A stretch of 64,000 nt of DNA, from contig VDMD01000001.1 of the NCBI GenBank assembly GCA_007026445.1, forward strand, positions 62,001 to 126,000, read 5' to 3'. The stretch is from Schizophyllum amplum. Its lineage: Eukaryota; Basidiomycota; Agaricomycetes; Agaricales; Schizophyllaceae. The notes beneath the pieces are model-generated. The model was given only the letters and a program-made list of their open reading frames with translations, ran no database searches and was not told where the DNA came from. The position numbers were made by a program, and so were the translations under genes. Shown here piece by piece: positions 12,663 to 24,848 of the stretch; position 1 is the stretch's first letter; every line of letters begins with the position of its first letter.

Positions 12663-14501
12663 ATGGCTAGGCCTCTTCCTCTGCCGGCGCTCAGAGCCCT
12701 GATGCGCGAGTTTGAACATATAGACTCGAGAAATCCGGATCGTCCTCGTGATCGGAAGCTCAGCGCAACGATAGAAAGGATCGAGCTGCATCTACGCGCT
12801 CCAGAGAAACCCTTCCGGATGCTGGCCTCGGATCCATTCACTCTCGATCGGGCGTCTTGGAAGAGCACTTCCACACCAATATGCCACGCGCTCACCGAGA
12901 TGGAGGGCTTTGAATACATGTTCGCCGCCCAAGAGGAGGTCAAGCTCGCGTTGGGTGACAGCATCAAGGGCTGTGCACGCACTCTTCTCCCCACGGTCGT
13001 CGTCTGGCTTGATTTCCTTCTTCCCAAGAACGGGTATGTGGAGATAGCACGCAAGGACATGTCCATCGTTATACGGCAGATGGTGGGCATATTGATGTGC
13101 TTCATGGAACTGCGGGATGATATGCAGGATCTACTCACTATAGAACCGCACATCTTCCACATTATATCCATGCTCTGGCTCTGCCACGAGCCGTACCTCA
13201 GAGCTCTACCCACCGTTCACCTGGACGAAATACACCAGTGCCTCCAGATCGCAGTCAACCGTGCCATAAGCACCGGAGATTGTCCTCCATCGCTAGGCGT
13301 GCCTCATCTCACCAGGCTCGCCGTACAGGGCGCCCTCTCCTCAGTGAAATACCGCCCCCGACGTCTCTACCGCGCCGCACTAGACAACGTGGCCATGCTA
13401 CTACTGTCCCGAAATGGATCCTACCCGTGCGGCCGACATGTTAACCACGTTGGGGTACTTCGCGGCTCTGTTCCTCCCCGTGCCGGCCCACGCTCGCGAC
13501 GTCATCTCCAAGCTGGTGGGTATCGTGCGCGCAACAGTGTCGACGGTCGGTAGAGCGGAGGTGGCCTACATGTCAATATACGTCTTGCGCGGGATCTGGC
13601 ATACCGCGCAGGACGAGCGCGCGCTGGCCTGGGCGATCCGAGACGGCATTGTGCCGCTGCTGCTCACAATATACGACACGAAAGACAGGAGCGGGGCGAG
13701 CGAGATGTTGGGCTACATCGCCGTGCGATCGATCCATGTATCGGTCCTGCGCGCTCTGTCTTTGACCGGAGATGCCGCGATCATTGGACGTGGGGGGTTC
13801 AGAAATCCGGAGATCCCTCGCCTGGTCATCGATGGACGAACAAGTATCATGTGCCGAACATATCGCAAGGTGTGCAGCTCCGATCAGGTGAGCCTGTAGG
13901 CAAGTCCCGCTCGAGTATATATTCTCACATAAATTGTCAGTGTGGCCCTGAAGCTAACGCGCCACAAAAGTGCCTCCGCCGCTGCCCATGCCTCATGGCC
14001 TGTTATTGCTCTTCAGCCTGTCAGCTCGCGCACTGGAATACACATCGAGACCTCCACGAGCGTCAAATCGGACCTCGTCGTTACTTCCCCACCCTCGACC
14101 GCGGACCCATTTACCACATGCATCAATTTGCCGACGGTACAGACTCGTCAGGGTCCCCTGGATTCAGCCGCCTCTCTGCGCGAAGTGCACACTTCGCCGC
14201 CTTATGCTGCGACGCCTACCTGCGCGGTGCCGCCCCGGAGATCTGTGCTACTATCCGGGAGTCGACATCTGATTCATGGACACGCCCGTGCTACAGTCTG
14301 CACATCGATTTTACGCGGCCAGGTGCCCCGAACTACCGCTTGGAAGGATATCCTGGGGACGAGGATGCGCCGGAGGCCCCGATCGACGTGACGGCGGACG
14401 TGCCGCAAACGTTCAACAACAGCACAAAGGTCCTGCTTATGCAGCTGACAATGGCAACGCTGCTCGAGTGGGCAGACCACATCAGTAAGGAGGCGAGATG
14501 A
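12663..14501 (+). CDS. MYND zinc-finger protein
   Basis: Model: exons 12663-13322, 13384-13887 and 13941-14501, 574 residues. The N-terminal two thirds are alpha-helical and Leu-rich, resembling the armadillo-like bodies of many basidiomycete MYND proteins. The MYND finger begins at the second exon junction: Cys residues come from both sides of the intron, then CPCLMACYCSSACQ and HW(N)TH with normal MYND spacing; the usual last Cys is not obvious. MYND fingers bind proline-rich peptides; the partner is unknown. The intron 13888-13940 is clear. The first intron (13323-13383, GT..AG, 61 nt) restores frame, but the removed segment itself reads as good helical protein, so a 1-nt insertion near 13412 (CGAAATG) is an alternative. 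Start: ATG 12663, or the in-frame ATG 12636. Confidence 0.75.
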
Positions 14502-14891
14502 GCGTCAACCGTAGAGCTCGGCCGACTTCTTTGAGTTGAGGAATCGGGTCGAAGTGGGTGATGTAAACACGGTATGTGACCTTGTCGAGCAGTATTGTGT
14601 GATTTAGTACTCCGTGTACTTAGTTTGAGGGAATGCCGTAGTTGCTTCCCGAGCCCGACTGCTCATGTATCATGAAGTTCATCGCAGAGCCGCCACTGCC
14701 CGATGCATTTGCACGATGGCCTTTTGTCAATGTAAACAGTATGTACTCGATGCCAGACTTAAGCTATCGTTCATATGTTACTTATGACGACTGAATGGCA
14801 ACAATGATGAACGTTGCCTGGCGCAGTTCGATAGAAACTCGCCTTTCGGTCAATCCCGCCGCACGCCTTCCAAAAACAATGATCCATTGTT
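14502..14891. other. Convergent intergenic region
   Basis: Between the MYND stop and the gene A stop. It should hold the two 3' ends. No gene-like frame is visible. Confidence 0.4.
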
Positions 14892-15868
14892 TCAGATAGT
14901 TTCTATGTAGGAGCCCAAGCTTGCCTGCAAACCTTTGAGACGGTCGTACTCCTCTTGCATAGCTTTCTTCTCCCTAAAGAACCGTTCCTCCTCCTGCGTC
15001 CACGCGACTTTTAGCGCACGCTGCTCCACTCGCTTTTGGTGCTCCATCTGCCAGAAATGGTGCGCCACAAAAGTGTACACGTCGCTCTGGAGTCCAGTCA
15101 GCAATATGTGGATGGGGATATAGATAATACCAGTCTTACCGTGATCTTGCGTTCCAAGTTGTATATGTTCCTCGCCTTCCTCTGCAGAATTGGCAGATCA
15201 AGCCTCAAAATGCCGCTGGCCGGCTGCAAGGCTGGCAGCTTTTCCAGGACTTTGAGCTCCCTGTCTAGGCGTGTCAGCATAGTATTGGAGGGCAGATCGA
15301 GCAGCAAATGGTACCCTCGCAGTTTCCCGACATGTCGGCGATAACGGACGGCGCATCGGTCCCCTTTATCGGTGCGCTCCAGGAGGCGCACGTTCATGAA
15401 GGAACGCATGATAGCATCTACCCGTATGAGCGACTCGAGAATATCCACCGCGGCGTCTCGCCAGCCGTCAATCCTGTATGTCCCATTTTGCGCGATCTCG
15501 TTCGGCAAATCCTGACGATATCATGAGGGTGAGTACGGCAGGCTCAGTGGTATCGGAAGAATACGATCGCTCACCGTCCACACGGCCTGCAGCTGACTGA
15601 TGACAGCATTGAGAGTGCGAGCATCGCTGCTGAGCGGGAGGCCCGTCCCACTGGTGGGGGAGACTGGTGAGGTGGCTCGGCGATGCGGAACAGGTGCAAT
15701 GGGGCTTGACGGGACGGGCAGTTTGGTTGCTGGCTCTGTGCCCAGCTGCTGGGGTGCGCGGCGCTGAGGAGGGTCCGACAACAGCGGCTGCCGATTCGTG
15801 GCGTCGACTAGGTTTGCGTCGTCCGGGAAGGATGCAGGCGCCATAGGTACGAAATTGCGTGCGGACAT
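14892..15868 (-). CDS. Gene A: Ser/Pro-rich coiled-coil protein, four-paralogue array
   Basis: Exons on the minus strand 15868-15575, 15511-15315, 15260-15140 and 15086-14892, 268 residues, intron phases 0, 2, 0. The first exon is Pro/Ser-rich and starts MSARNFVP, followed by DATNRQ, a block shared with gene B. Exons 2-3 are amphipathic helices. The last exon starts SDVYTFVAHHFWQ and continues as a charged coiled coil of about 50 residues. The second intron (15314-15261) is 54 nt, a multiple of three without a stop, so its retention would add 18 codons; homology with gene B shows it is an intron. No known domain; function unknown. The start is fixed by alignment to B and C. Confidence 0.7.
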
Positions 15869-16140
15869 GTTAGAAAGTTCAGGACTAAGGTCAGGCGTCT
15901 TTTGAATATGAGGCACCGGGGCCGACGGGCGTCAGAGACGGTGCGGGTAGATGTGCGGCGGGAGCTTGTGAAGGAGAACGATATGAGGATCAAGAGTTAC
16001 GGGGCCTGGGGTCACGTCTGAGACAGTTAAGACGGATGTCGAGGAAGTAAGAAGCCGTAGTTGAGAAGAGAGGACAGATAGTAGGCGGCTACTCACCGGC
16101 TTACATACATACTACCACACGGCGCATTGATGACAGAAAT

Positions 16141-16276
16141 TCCGTATGTGGGCGCCTTCACAATAGTGTGGGAGCGGGGACGGTTGCGTAGACAACAACA
16201 AGGATTGCCGTATGGGGTACCGATGCCGTACTCATCGCCGGCCGCCGGCATCCCATTGTTCGCGAAAGAGGCAAGG
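16141..16276 (+). repeat. Duplicated upstream element of gene A
   Basis: About 135 bp, strongly similar in the same orientation to 18062-18196 upstream of gene B, and about 300-400 bp upstream of the start in both. On the plus strand both copies read WER(G/R)RLRRQQQGLP in frame. It is either a duplicated promoter element or a remnant of a small coding exon. Confidence 0.6.
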
Positions 16277-16693
16277 CGGCCTCGGTCGCCGTCTATAAGC
16301 ATCACGGTCCGACTAGCATACGGATGATGCTGCATGATGGGCTCGTGACCGTGGCAAGAAGAAAAAGGGTCGGCAACCGCCTGAAAGTCGATCTCGTCTC
16401 ATTACACCGTTGTACGAATTGAGTACTATACGAGGATGGAGTGCGACAAGGCCGTAATTCTATTCGAGATGAGCGTATAACAGCCTTCTTCTAAGTCTTT
16501 CAGCCTCCTCAGATAAGGGAATGCACTCACGAGGAGGGAGTCTCAAATCGATGATGAATGCGTCGGCAGTCGTGCAGTCGTTCTCGATGAACGTCTCACC
16601 GAAGGTCGACCTGCCTCACAGCTCCAGGTTCTTCACAATAAAGTTAGCTCGTTACTTCGGATAGCGGTGACTAGATGTAGTGTGTTCAGTTCC

Positions 16694-17765
16694 TCAGCGC
16701 CATCTCATGATCAGATCTCCCAGACGGTCGCTCGCTTTGCGGCTAGCGTCCATTTCCCTGTGATATTGACAGTCTTGCTGCATCCACGCGTCTACGAACG
16801 CGCACATCTCCGCTCGCTTCTGGAGTTCCTGTTGTCGATAATAGTGCGCCACAAAAGCGTACACCTGGTTCTGCCGCCCCGTCAGCGATGTGTGACGTGG
16901 AGATATGCTCAGCTCAAGCTCACCTTGACTTGTCTTTCCAGCTTCCGTATGTTCTTCGCCTTGTTCTGCAGGGTTCGCAGATCGATTCTCAGAATGCCGC
17001 TGACTACCTGCGGGGCTGGCAGCTCTCCTAGGCCTCTGAGTTCTCTTTCTCGTAGTCAGTATTGTAGTGACGAAAACATGGGGCATCCCATACCCGTCCA
17101 GTTCCGCGGCGTATTGGGTGTATCTGGCGACGCATATGTCCCCCTTTTCGTCGCGCTCGACGAGGCGCACATCCACGTAGGAACGCATGATGAAGTCTAC
17201 CCGCGTAAGTGACTCGCGAATTTCGTTCGTAGTGTCGCGCCATTTCCCGAGCTCGTACGTTTCGCTCGGCGAGATCTCATCCAGAGCGATCTCATTCAGC
17301 ACATTCTGACAATGGTGGTCAGTCCGGGCCTTACTATACAATCTGCGAGCGATCCCTCACCTGCCACACGATACGCAGCCGATTGATGACAGTGTTCAGA
17401 GCGTGAGCATCGCGCCGGAGCGGAAGACTGGTCCGGGTATCAGTGCGAGTGGGTGCGACGTTGCTGCGCGAAGCAGACGGGAAGTCCGTGTTGATTGCTG
17501 GTGGGCGGTCCTGTCGTGCTGCTGATCTAGATCTATACTGCACCTGCGGTGCCTGTCCGTGCGGGTCTGCAGAAGGATGCGAGGTCGACTGAACTCCCAC
17601 TGGGGCAGGCCGATCGCTCGAGGACGGAGGGGGGCTCGTGTATCGCTGAGGCGCGCGATGCGGACGAGAGTCCGACCGTTGGGACTGCCGATTCGTGGCG
17701 TCCGCGAGGTATGCCCTCTCGAGGGTGCGTGCAGGCACCGTAGGGACGACTCTGGATGCGGACAT
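16694..17765 (-). CDS. Gene B: paralogue of gene A
   Basis: Exons 17765-17361, 17305-17094, 17035-16924 and 16870-16694, 301 residues, intron phases 0, 2, 0. The start MSASRVVP and the ADATNRQ block match gene A. Exon 2 aligns along its length (WRD, RVD.IMRS, VRL.ER.(D/E)KGD). The last exon starts NQVYAFVAHYYRQQ. If the 58-nt intron 17093-17036 is ignored the frame still stays open to the same stop; comparison with A shows the spliced reading (GILRIDLRTLQNKAKNIRKL) is the real one. The A-B pair with upstream regions is a tandem duplication of about 1.9 kb. Function unknown. Confidence 0.7.
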
Positions 17766-18061
17766 TCTGCAGGAGGTAAGGGCAGGCGAGGAGGACGTCA
17801 ATGGTCTTGAAATACGAGGGCGCGGGCGTCAAAGATGATGCGATCGATGTGTGGCGGGAGTTCGTCAAAGAGGATGTAGGAGGATGTTGATAAGAGATTA
17901 GACGAGAGACCCTGACGTGGACGTCGAACAAGAGCACGTCTGAGACCGCGAGGTCAAATTATGAGGATATGAAAGCCGTCCAAGGAGCAGAAGTAAGGGA
18001 AATGAGCGGCCGCTCAAAGGTTCATATACCGTACGGCGCCCGGTGTACTGATGGGAGAAGT

Positions 18062-18196
18062 CCTGCATGTGTGGCGCTTTCACAATAACGTGGGAGCGGC
18101 GACGGTTGCGTAGACAACAACAAGGATTACCAGATGGGGTACAGGCCGTATTCATCACCGGTCGCCGGCATCCCATTGTTTGTAAAAGAGGTAAGA
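18062..18196 (+). repeat. Duplicated upstream element of gene B
   Basis: Second copy of the element at 16141-16276, same orientation and similar distance from the gene start. Confidence 0.6.
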
Positions 18197-18598
18197 CCGA
18201 AGGCGCCTGTTACAGTGAGCCGCAGGTGTTGGAGATAAGCCGACCTGACTGTACAAGCGAGAGGCTGATTCTTTTCTCCCAACTCGCAGCGAGAACAACG
18301 GACATGACGGTGGAGAAAAGGAACGGCGCGAGCCGGTTACGGGTCATGTGCTACTGCACTATGATCACGTGATTTGAATAACACGACCGTCAATCTCAGC
18401 GCTCGAAGCTGGCATGTCAACGAGTTACATATGTAAGCCTATGGGCCTCATTGGCAGAACTCCTTTCGTAATTGAGTCGTTTAGATTGTGATAGAGTATC
18501 GTAACACGTACAAGTCGTAAGTATCGTATCTGTTAGTAAGTCGTACGAGCTTGAAGTACATAAGCCTTTTTTGTGAAGCATCACCGTCTATACTACGG

Positions 18599-21106
18599 TC
18601 ATGCTGACCCATCGAGAGCCTGTTGCGCCAAGCCCTCAAACCTTTCGCGCATTGCTCTAAGGCTTGCGCAGTTCTGCTTGAGTTCACGAAGCTTCATGTT
18701 GAACTCAGTTTCGAGCGCTCTGTGCACGGCACGTTTTTGCCTCCTCTCGTCCGACTGCTGCCGTTGTGCGTGCGAGGCGACATTCACTACCGATTTCTAT
18801 GCATATATCCCCGTCAACACGTCGTCGAGCCAAGCGAAAATCATTGCGTACCCTGATCTGATCCTCGTAACGCTTCATCCTCTCCCTCTGTTGCTGCAGC
18901 CACGTACGATCGCAGTTGAACGCGGAGGCTACATCGCTGTCGAGGCGCTGCCGGAACTCCAAACAGGCGCTGCCGAGTCCTTCATCAGCCGATGGAGAGA
19001 AGCAACGGATAAGCACGGTATACACACATCATCAGCAGCTGTACTCCGTCCGCGCATCCCGCCGTGTCCTTGCGCACCACAGGCCGGTTCACGGTCACAG
19101 CCACATCTCTGAAATCCGTCAACACCCGACGGACCGCGAGCAGGGTCTGCTTGATGGCGCTGCACGCTGCACGCCGGGCAGCGTAGTTGTAGTTCTGCGA
19201 CGCGTGCGGCATCCACTGCAGCAAATCCATCAGCAAGACACCCGCGTACTGAAAGGACGGCGATACTCACATCGCAAGCGTCGCGCGCCAGGTGTTGGGC
19301 GTTGCGCAGCGCTTCCTGGAACCCGACAGGGACCTGGGAGACCTTGAAGAGCACGGGCTCCGCCTCCGATTCCTGCACGGACCGTTCTGTACCCAACGAG
19401 TTCGGCGTCATCCAGCTCTCCATGCTAGGTTGCGGCCGCGGCGTCCGGTCACCCACCGGCGATGGCGGAAGCGGCGCTTCAGCCTGCCTTTGCGCGCTCT
19501 GGCTCCTCGAGACAGCACTCTCAGCCTCACGACGGATAGGCGAGGGCGGGACGGAGCCATAGCTCAGGCTGCTGATGTCGTCCGCGTTGTGCCCGTTCCT
19601 CTGCGCGGAGACGGGAGTCGATAATCCGTTATGCACAGCCGTGCCGGTGGGCACCCTGGGCGGCGTGCGCGGGAACCTGAACGTTGGCGTTGGAAGCGGC
19701 GAGAAGATAGGAAGGGGAGGATGCACGTGTGCGAAGCTGATTCTGTTGGGCGGGGTAGCAGGGCCCAAGCTGATCCTGTCGGGAGGCATAGCAGGGCCCG
19801 GGCTCCAGTGAATCCTCTCGTTCGGCGCTACGATTGAAGCAGCAGAATTCTCCGTCGTCGTCGTCATCCAGCCACTGCTCCTGGTCCGCGCAGGGGGCGC
19901 TAGCGTTGTTCCCGTGCTCCAATGACTCCTCTCGTTCAACGCAGCAGAGGCGCTCCGGTGACTCCTGCCCACCTGCAGCGCAACTGCCGGAGCAGGCCAC
20001 TCTCCTGTCGCTCGCATGGCCTCTTCGGAAGCAGCTGGCACAGACGCTCCGCGAGAGCCTTGCACTGACGCTCCGCCGGAACCTCGCACTGACGCTTCGC
20101 CGGAACCTCGTACAGACGCTTCGCCGGAGCCTCGCGCAGACGCTCCGCCAGCACTCCGCACAGATCCACCACCAATACCTCCTTCAGACGTCCCGCTGCC
20201 GCCAGAGCCGGTCGCCACGACGTGCCGCAGCGACGATGGGCGACGGGCGCTCGGCGGAGAGTGCTGGGCGGGCGTCGTCTGCCCTGTCGATACCATCGCC
20301 GGCGTATCAAAGTCAGGCGTGGGCGCCGTGCGGCTGAGAGTCGACGTCGACGGCCCCTGCTGCTCGTTTTGGTTGTTCATGTTGCTCTGCCTGGCGACCG
20401 CGATCGACGATGGCGTCGGCTGCTGGAGCTGGATGCCGGGGTTGACCGAGTTCGCTTCTTGTAGGACGAGCGTCCTCGGGGTTGGACGAGGAGTGCTGCC
20501 CGACGCAGCTTCATCGACGTGGTAAGTGCCTACGCCCGCCAGGTTTTCCTCGTCGTCGGGCACGACACCAGTCTGCGCAAAACGTTCCGCGAGTGTCTCG
20601 TCCGTCCAGCGCTCCTGCTGCAGCATCTCTCGCAGCGGGGTGTACACCCTGTACCCAGCTCTGGGCATGTACGGGACCGACGAGTGGACATTGTCGGAAG
20701 GCGAGTGCGATCGAGCGTTGCCAGACGAGTGACGAGTGCTCAACGGACGGGGACTGGCGGGTCGCGGCGAATGGGAACGGCTCTCTGAGGATGCGGGCAT
20801 GCCCGACATGTGCGCGACAGCGTCCTCCAATCTGGCCTCATACACGAAATCGCTGCTACCCCCGCTGCGATAGACCGGGTGCGAGAGGACACGGATGGGT
20901 TCGTGGATAGAGGGTGCGGCGGCGGGCCAGCAGGCTTTCCTGACGCAGTTTCGAGCGAGCTTGCGGATGAGCCCATCGCGGGACGGACGGCGGGATGAGG
21001 GCATGTTGATTGACGTGCGCGAGCGACGCCTTCGGAAGGGGATTATCTGGCGCCAGCTTCGCGAGCGCGGTGAGAAGGACAAGGACACAGCGGAGCGGGC
21101 GGACAT
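18599..21106 (-). CDS. Gene C: large member of the A-D family
   Basis: Exons 21106-19271, 19215-19028, 18969-18852 and 18796-18599, 779 residues, intron phases 0, 2, 0 as in A, B and D. The first exon codes for about 612 residues rich in Ser, Pro, Gly, Arg and Thr, presumably disordered, starting MSARSAV. It includes an 8-residue tandem repeat of the type (G/E)ASVRGSG near 20010-20150. The last exon starts KSVVNVASHAQRQQ and is a charged coiled coil. Acceptors were chosen so that frame is kept; the third intron (18851-18797) uses the CATAG acceptor, because the nearer GGTAG would break frame. Function unknown; a scaffold-like disordered N-terminus with a C-terminal coiled coil is all that can be said. 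Confidence 0.68.
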
Positions 21107-21783
21107 CGTATGGGCGTTGGGAAGGGGGACGGGGAGTTCTGTTGAAGCCGCACGTCCCTCTATAAGTACGGGTGAGTACAATAGCCAGTGAACAGCAACT
21201 GGCCCACGCACCTCGATCGTTTCTCAAAGACCTGAAGGTCAGAGCACATCAGACAACCGGCCATGCGGCGATTTTATTGTTAAGCGCCGAGCGCCGGTGC
21301 TTCCTGAATTCTTTTGTGGCCATATCGGGACGCAAAGAGGTGAACAAGAACAAAGCAAGCTCAGTCAAATCGGGATGAGGGCCTGATGAAAACTTGATGA
21401 TGGCGGGAGTACGGCTGAGTACGGTGAATGGTAATTTCCAATACAAGTGTGGCGCAGCGGCCCGTTGAATGCCGGATACCCGACGATGTGTGGCGTGAGA
21501 GGGCCACACTGGCACCAGCTGCTGACCGCGCAATGATTAGAAGTCTGCGTTGACGATGTAGTCTATAGATTGCGTGCGAGGATACGAGGGAAAGTGGAGA
21601 ATCGAGATCGAAGTCGAACTTTACCTGTCAATGTCACGTGGGACCACGAGCTTCCCGGTCATTAGCACTGGCTGAGCTTGAGCTGCAGCAGAGCTGACTC
21701 AAACTAACCGATGTACATGTGCTGCAATTTATCACCAAAGTAAGTAACAGACAGTCCTCTCACAGGAGATTACGGATGAGGAC
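21107..21783. other. Intergenic between genes D and C
   Basis: It holds the gene C promoter and the gene D 3' end. No copy of the A/B upstream element is visible here, and no gene-like frame. Confidence 0.4.
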
Positions 21784-23871
21784 CTACAGTACCTTACGAT
21801 TCTGCAGTCGCAATCTTCCCGCACGGGCATCTTCCGCTGCCGTGAAGTAATAATTGGACAAGCTTCTCAGCTTGGCGCGCTCCTCACGAGCCTTTTCTGC
21901 TTGCTCCTTATATGCATGTTTCTCCCTTGCGTACTGCACGTTCGTGCGGTCGCCTTCGTCTGCAAATTGGCGCAATGCATGTGAGGCGAGCTTGAACACG
22001 ACGCGCTGTCGGTATTGTCAAAAATCAAACCACCACCCAAAATACGAACGAAAGCGTACCCTCATGGCATGCCGATGGTCCTTCAGGTTTCTGTGTGCTT
22101 GATTCAAACAGATGGCTCTGTCGCCACATATTGCCGCCATATCCGCCCTCATATCGCGCACCAGATCGCTGCAGGTCCTGCATAATCAAACGACGGGTGT
22201 CAGCGCACGCAAGGCATTCACGAATCAGTAAGTAGAACTTACATTGAAATGGCGTCTAGCGTTGCGTTGAACGCCCCCGCGTCTTCACGGGCAGCAGAAG
22301 ATGTGATCAAAGCCGGCGGAATTTCCGAGCGTTTGGTCAGAAGGCGCGCTATGCTCGAGACGCTCCTCAATATCGCTTCAGCAGATGCGAACCCCTCAGA
22401 TGGTCCCGCGCCCCGCTAGAGGGTACAAGCATCAGAAAGCGACGAAACTGAAAGATAGATATATACATACGTTCACGATAGAGCGTACCAATTCCTGCAC
22501 TTCCTGCAGGGCCCGCGATACTTCCGTTGGCGAAGGCGAAGGGGACGTGGTAGCGCTTTCCACGTAGGAGCGTTCCGCATCATCGACTGTCGTGTGGCGA
22601 GCGGCACAGCTATCGCGGCTTCTGATATCAGCTCCTTGAACTCGAGGCCTTTTCGCCCGGCATGACGTTTGGGTCGCCTTATCCTGTTTCTCCCGCCGCG
22701 GTATCGTGACCCCTCGCTCGCCTGGCGATGCAGAATACGGCGGAGAGCGTCGGCTCTCCTGCCTCGCCTGTGGAGCTGCGCTGCTTGTATGTCGGGGAAC
22801 GTCCCCGGTGAGATCCCCGAAGGTGTAGCCTCCATTCACATGCGCATCTCGAGGAAGTATGAATGCAGACGCCCGACGCTCTTCATCAAGGGTGTGCTGC
22901 GGAAGGCGTCTGTCCTGCACTTCAGTGTTCGACAGTGCGCGTACTTCCCGACCACCTCCAGAGCCACATTGAGCCCCGGAGAAAGGTTCGTCTGTACGAC
23001 GACTCGCGGTTGCCGACGAAGGAGGTGCGAACCACGCGCTGGCTGAAGGGGTAAGCTGCGCCTTCGTTGAGGTGACAAGCTGCGCGTTCGCTGAAGAGGC
23101 AAGCTGCGCGCTCGCAGAGGCGGCGAGCTGCGAGCCCTTTCCCCGTCGACCACGGAGTTGCCACGCCTGCCGTCGAGCCAAAGCCGCGTTAGCCGCTACG
23201 TCGGCGTGGGCGACGTCATGCTCGGTTCTTGGGCATTTTTTATGAGAGGACGAAGGCGCATTCGACGCCAGGTCAGCAGTCGGACCGTCTGCAGCTTGCG
23301 GTGCAGGATCGACGGCGGATTGGAGATCGTTGACAGGCGAATGAGCAGGAATAGCGGTAGGAAGCTGAGCAGTAGTAGACGCGTTGGCGTGCGCTTTCGA
23401 ATTGCCAAGCTCGGAGTGAGGGCGGGTGATCTGATCCGCCTCGTATGGGGGATCATATGCTCCGGACGGTTGGTCGAGTTGAGGTATGCCAGCTACTCCG
23501 GGGGAACGACCAGCAGAGAGACGGCGTTCGACATCATTATGGCGTGCAGGACCACCCGCGTCACACGTAGACACCGTCTGCGTGGGGTTTCCAGCTCGAC
23601 GCGCGTTGCCCGCCGCACACGAAACGGTCGTTACAGGCGTGCTCAGTATGCCGCCCGCCGCGCTACATTGGTTGCATTGAAAGCCGCCGTCCGTGGTATG
23701 GCCACAAATAAGCGGTCGCTGGGATGCGCCATCCGAGGCAAAATGCGTCGACGAAGCGTGACGCTCGTCATTCGCGTACACGTCAAGACTAGAGCGAGAA
23801 GGAAGCTGAGATCCGGCAGCACGGGCTGGCTTCTGGGATTGGGGGCGGGTATCGCTGGAAGCAGGGGTCAT
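21784..23871 (-). CDS. Gene D: fourth member of the A-D family
   Basis: Exons 23871-22471, 22394-22243, 22177-22060 and 22005-21784, 630 residues, intron phases 0, 2, 0. The first exon (467 codons) is Ser/Ala/Arg-rich and low complexity, with an 8-residue repeat of the type (S/T)xxAQL(A/V/T) near 23050-23130. Its start (MTPASSD) does not match the MSAR start of A-C. The last exon starts RVVFKLASHALRQ, equivalent to VASHAQRQ of gene C, and continues as a charged helix. Inter-exon helices are Met/Asp/Arg-rich (LVRDMRADMAAI). Function unknown. Confidence 0.65.
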
Positions 23872-23999
23872 TTTAATGCTCGGGTGGGCGACGTAATTCT
23901 GGGAAGGTCAAGGACCGGGTCGCTGCGAGCATTCCCAGCCTCTTTAAGGTCGCCAGAGTACAATAGCCCTTCGCAGGCGACGTAGATTGTGGCACCTGC

Positions 24000-24848
24000 T
24001 GGGAATACGCGAGCCATGAGGGTTATTGTTCTTCTCCGGGGGACAATAGGCGTGAATCTATGGATGGGAACTGAGTAGAGGGTAATTCACAGTTCGAGAA
24101 CGCCCTCAGCTCACCAATGGGGGTACTAATGCTATTGTGCTAGTCTGGATGCGGCAAATCTGTGTTTCGCGGGGATTCCAAAAGGGGAATAAAGCGCGTC
24201 GTAATGCCGAGAATGTGGATGATGGAACTGGGTGCAGGGCCCGGAACACGCAGCGGAAGTCCTATTGTGCCCTATTTGGGCAGTGTTGTTGTCGTCCGCG
24301 CAACCGTCGCCAACTCCCACGCTGTCGTCAAGGCGCACAGGACACTGTCTTCGCGCGCTATCCGTCTTCAGATGCATCTGAATGTACACCCTGCTCACCA
24401 GTTAAACGTATCACCTCGAGCTGATACGGGTCGTGTAGCGGTTGTTTTGAATTACCCGCTCAGTAAAGCGTTCGGGCCGACTCGTGCAGTCAGTCGCCTC
24501 TCCCAACAACAACACAGCGTATATTGAAGGTGGTCTTTTGTTCCTCGATCAATAAATTTTTGCAAGTCCGGCCTACCTCGAGGCGGACATATATAGCACC
24601 AAGTCCACCATGATGGAAGAGGAAAACAAGCGTCGGAACGCGGGCCGAGGAGGCAAAGAACAAGGCCTTCCCTATATGGAACAACGAGTACGTCATCGCA
24701 GTTGGCCACCCGCCTGCTCGTCTGCGCTCCTAACAGAAAAAATCATATCATACAGACAGAATCATGGTACAGTTGACAGGTCTTTAGTACATATTTCGGA
24801 TTCGTTCGCTTCTATAGATAATCGATATCTCGAGCTTCGAAAGCGCGC
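24000..24848. other. Intergenic with an inverted upstream element
   Basis: Bases about 24285-24320 are, on the minus strand, closely similar to the core of the gene A/B upstream element (GTGGGAG, GCGACGGTTGCG, ACAACAAC in the same order), so the element is inverted here relative to its A and B copies. The rest shows no gene. Confidence 0.45.

Noticed and set aside
16694..17341. Uninterrupted 215-codon reading of gene B
   Set aside because: The middle third loses all similarity to gene A, which returns when the 58-nt GTATGG..ACTCAG intron is removed.
18929..19270. C-terminal extension of the 760-codon frame of gene C
   Set aside because: The frame reads through a GTGAGT donor; the spliced path gives the phase-0 junction seen in A, B and D.
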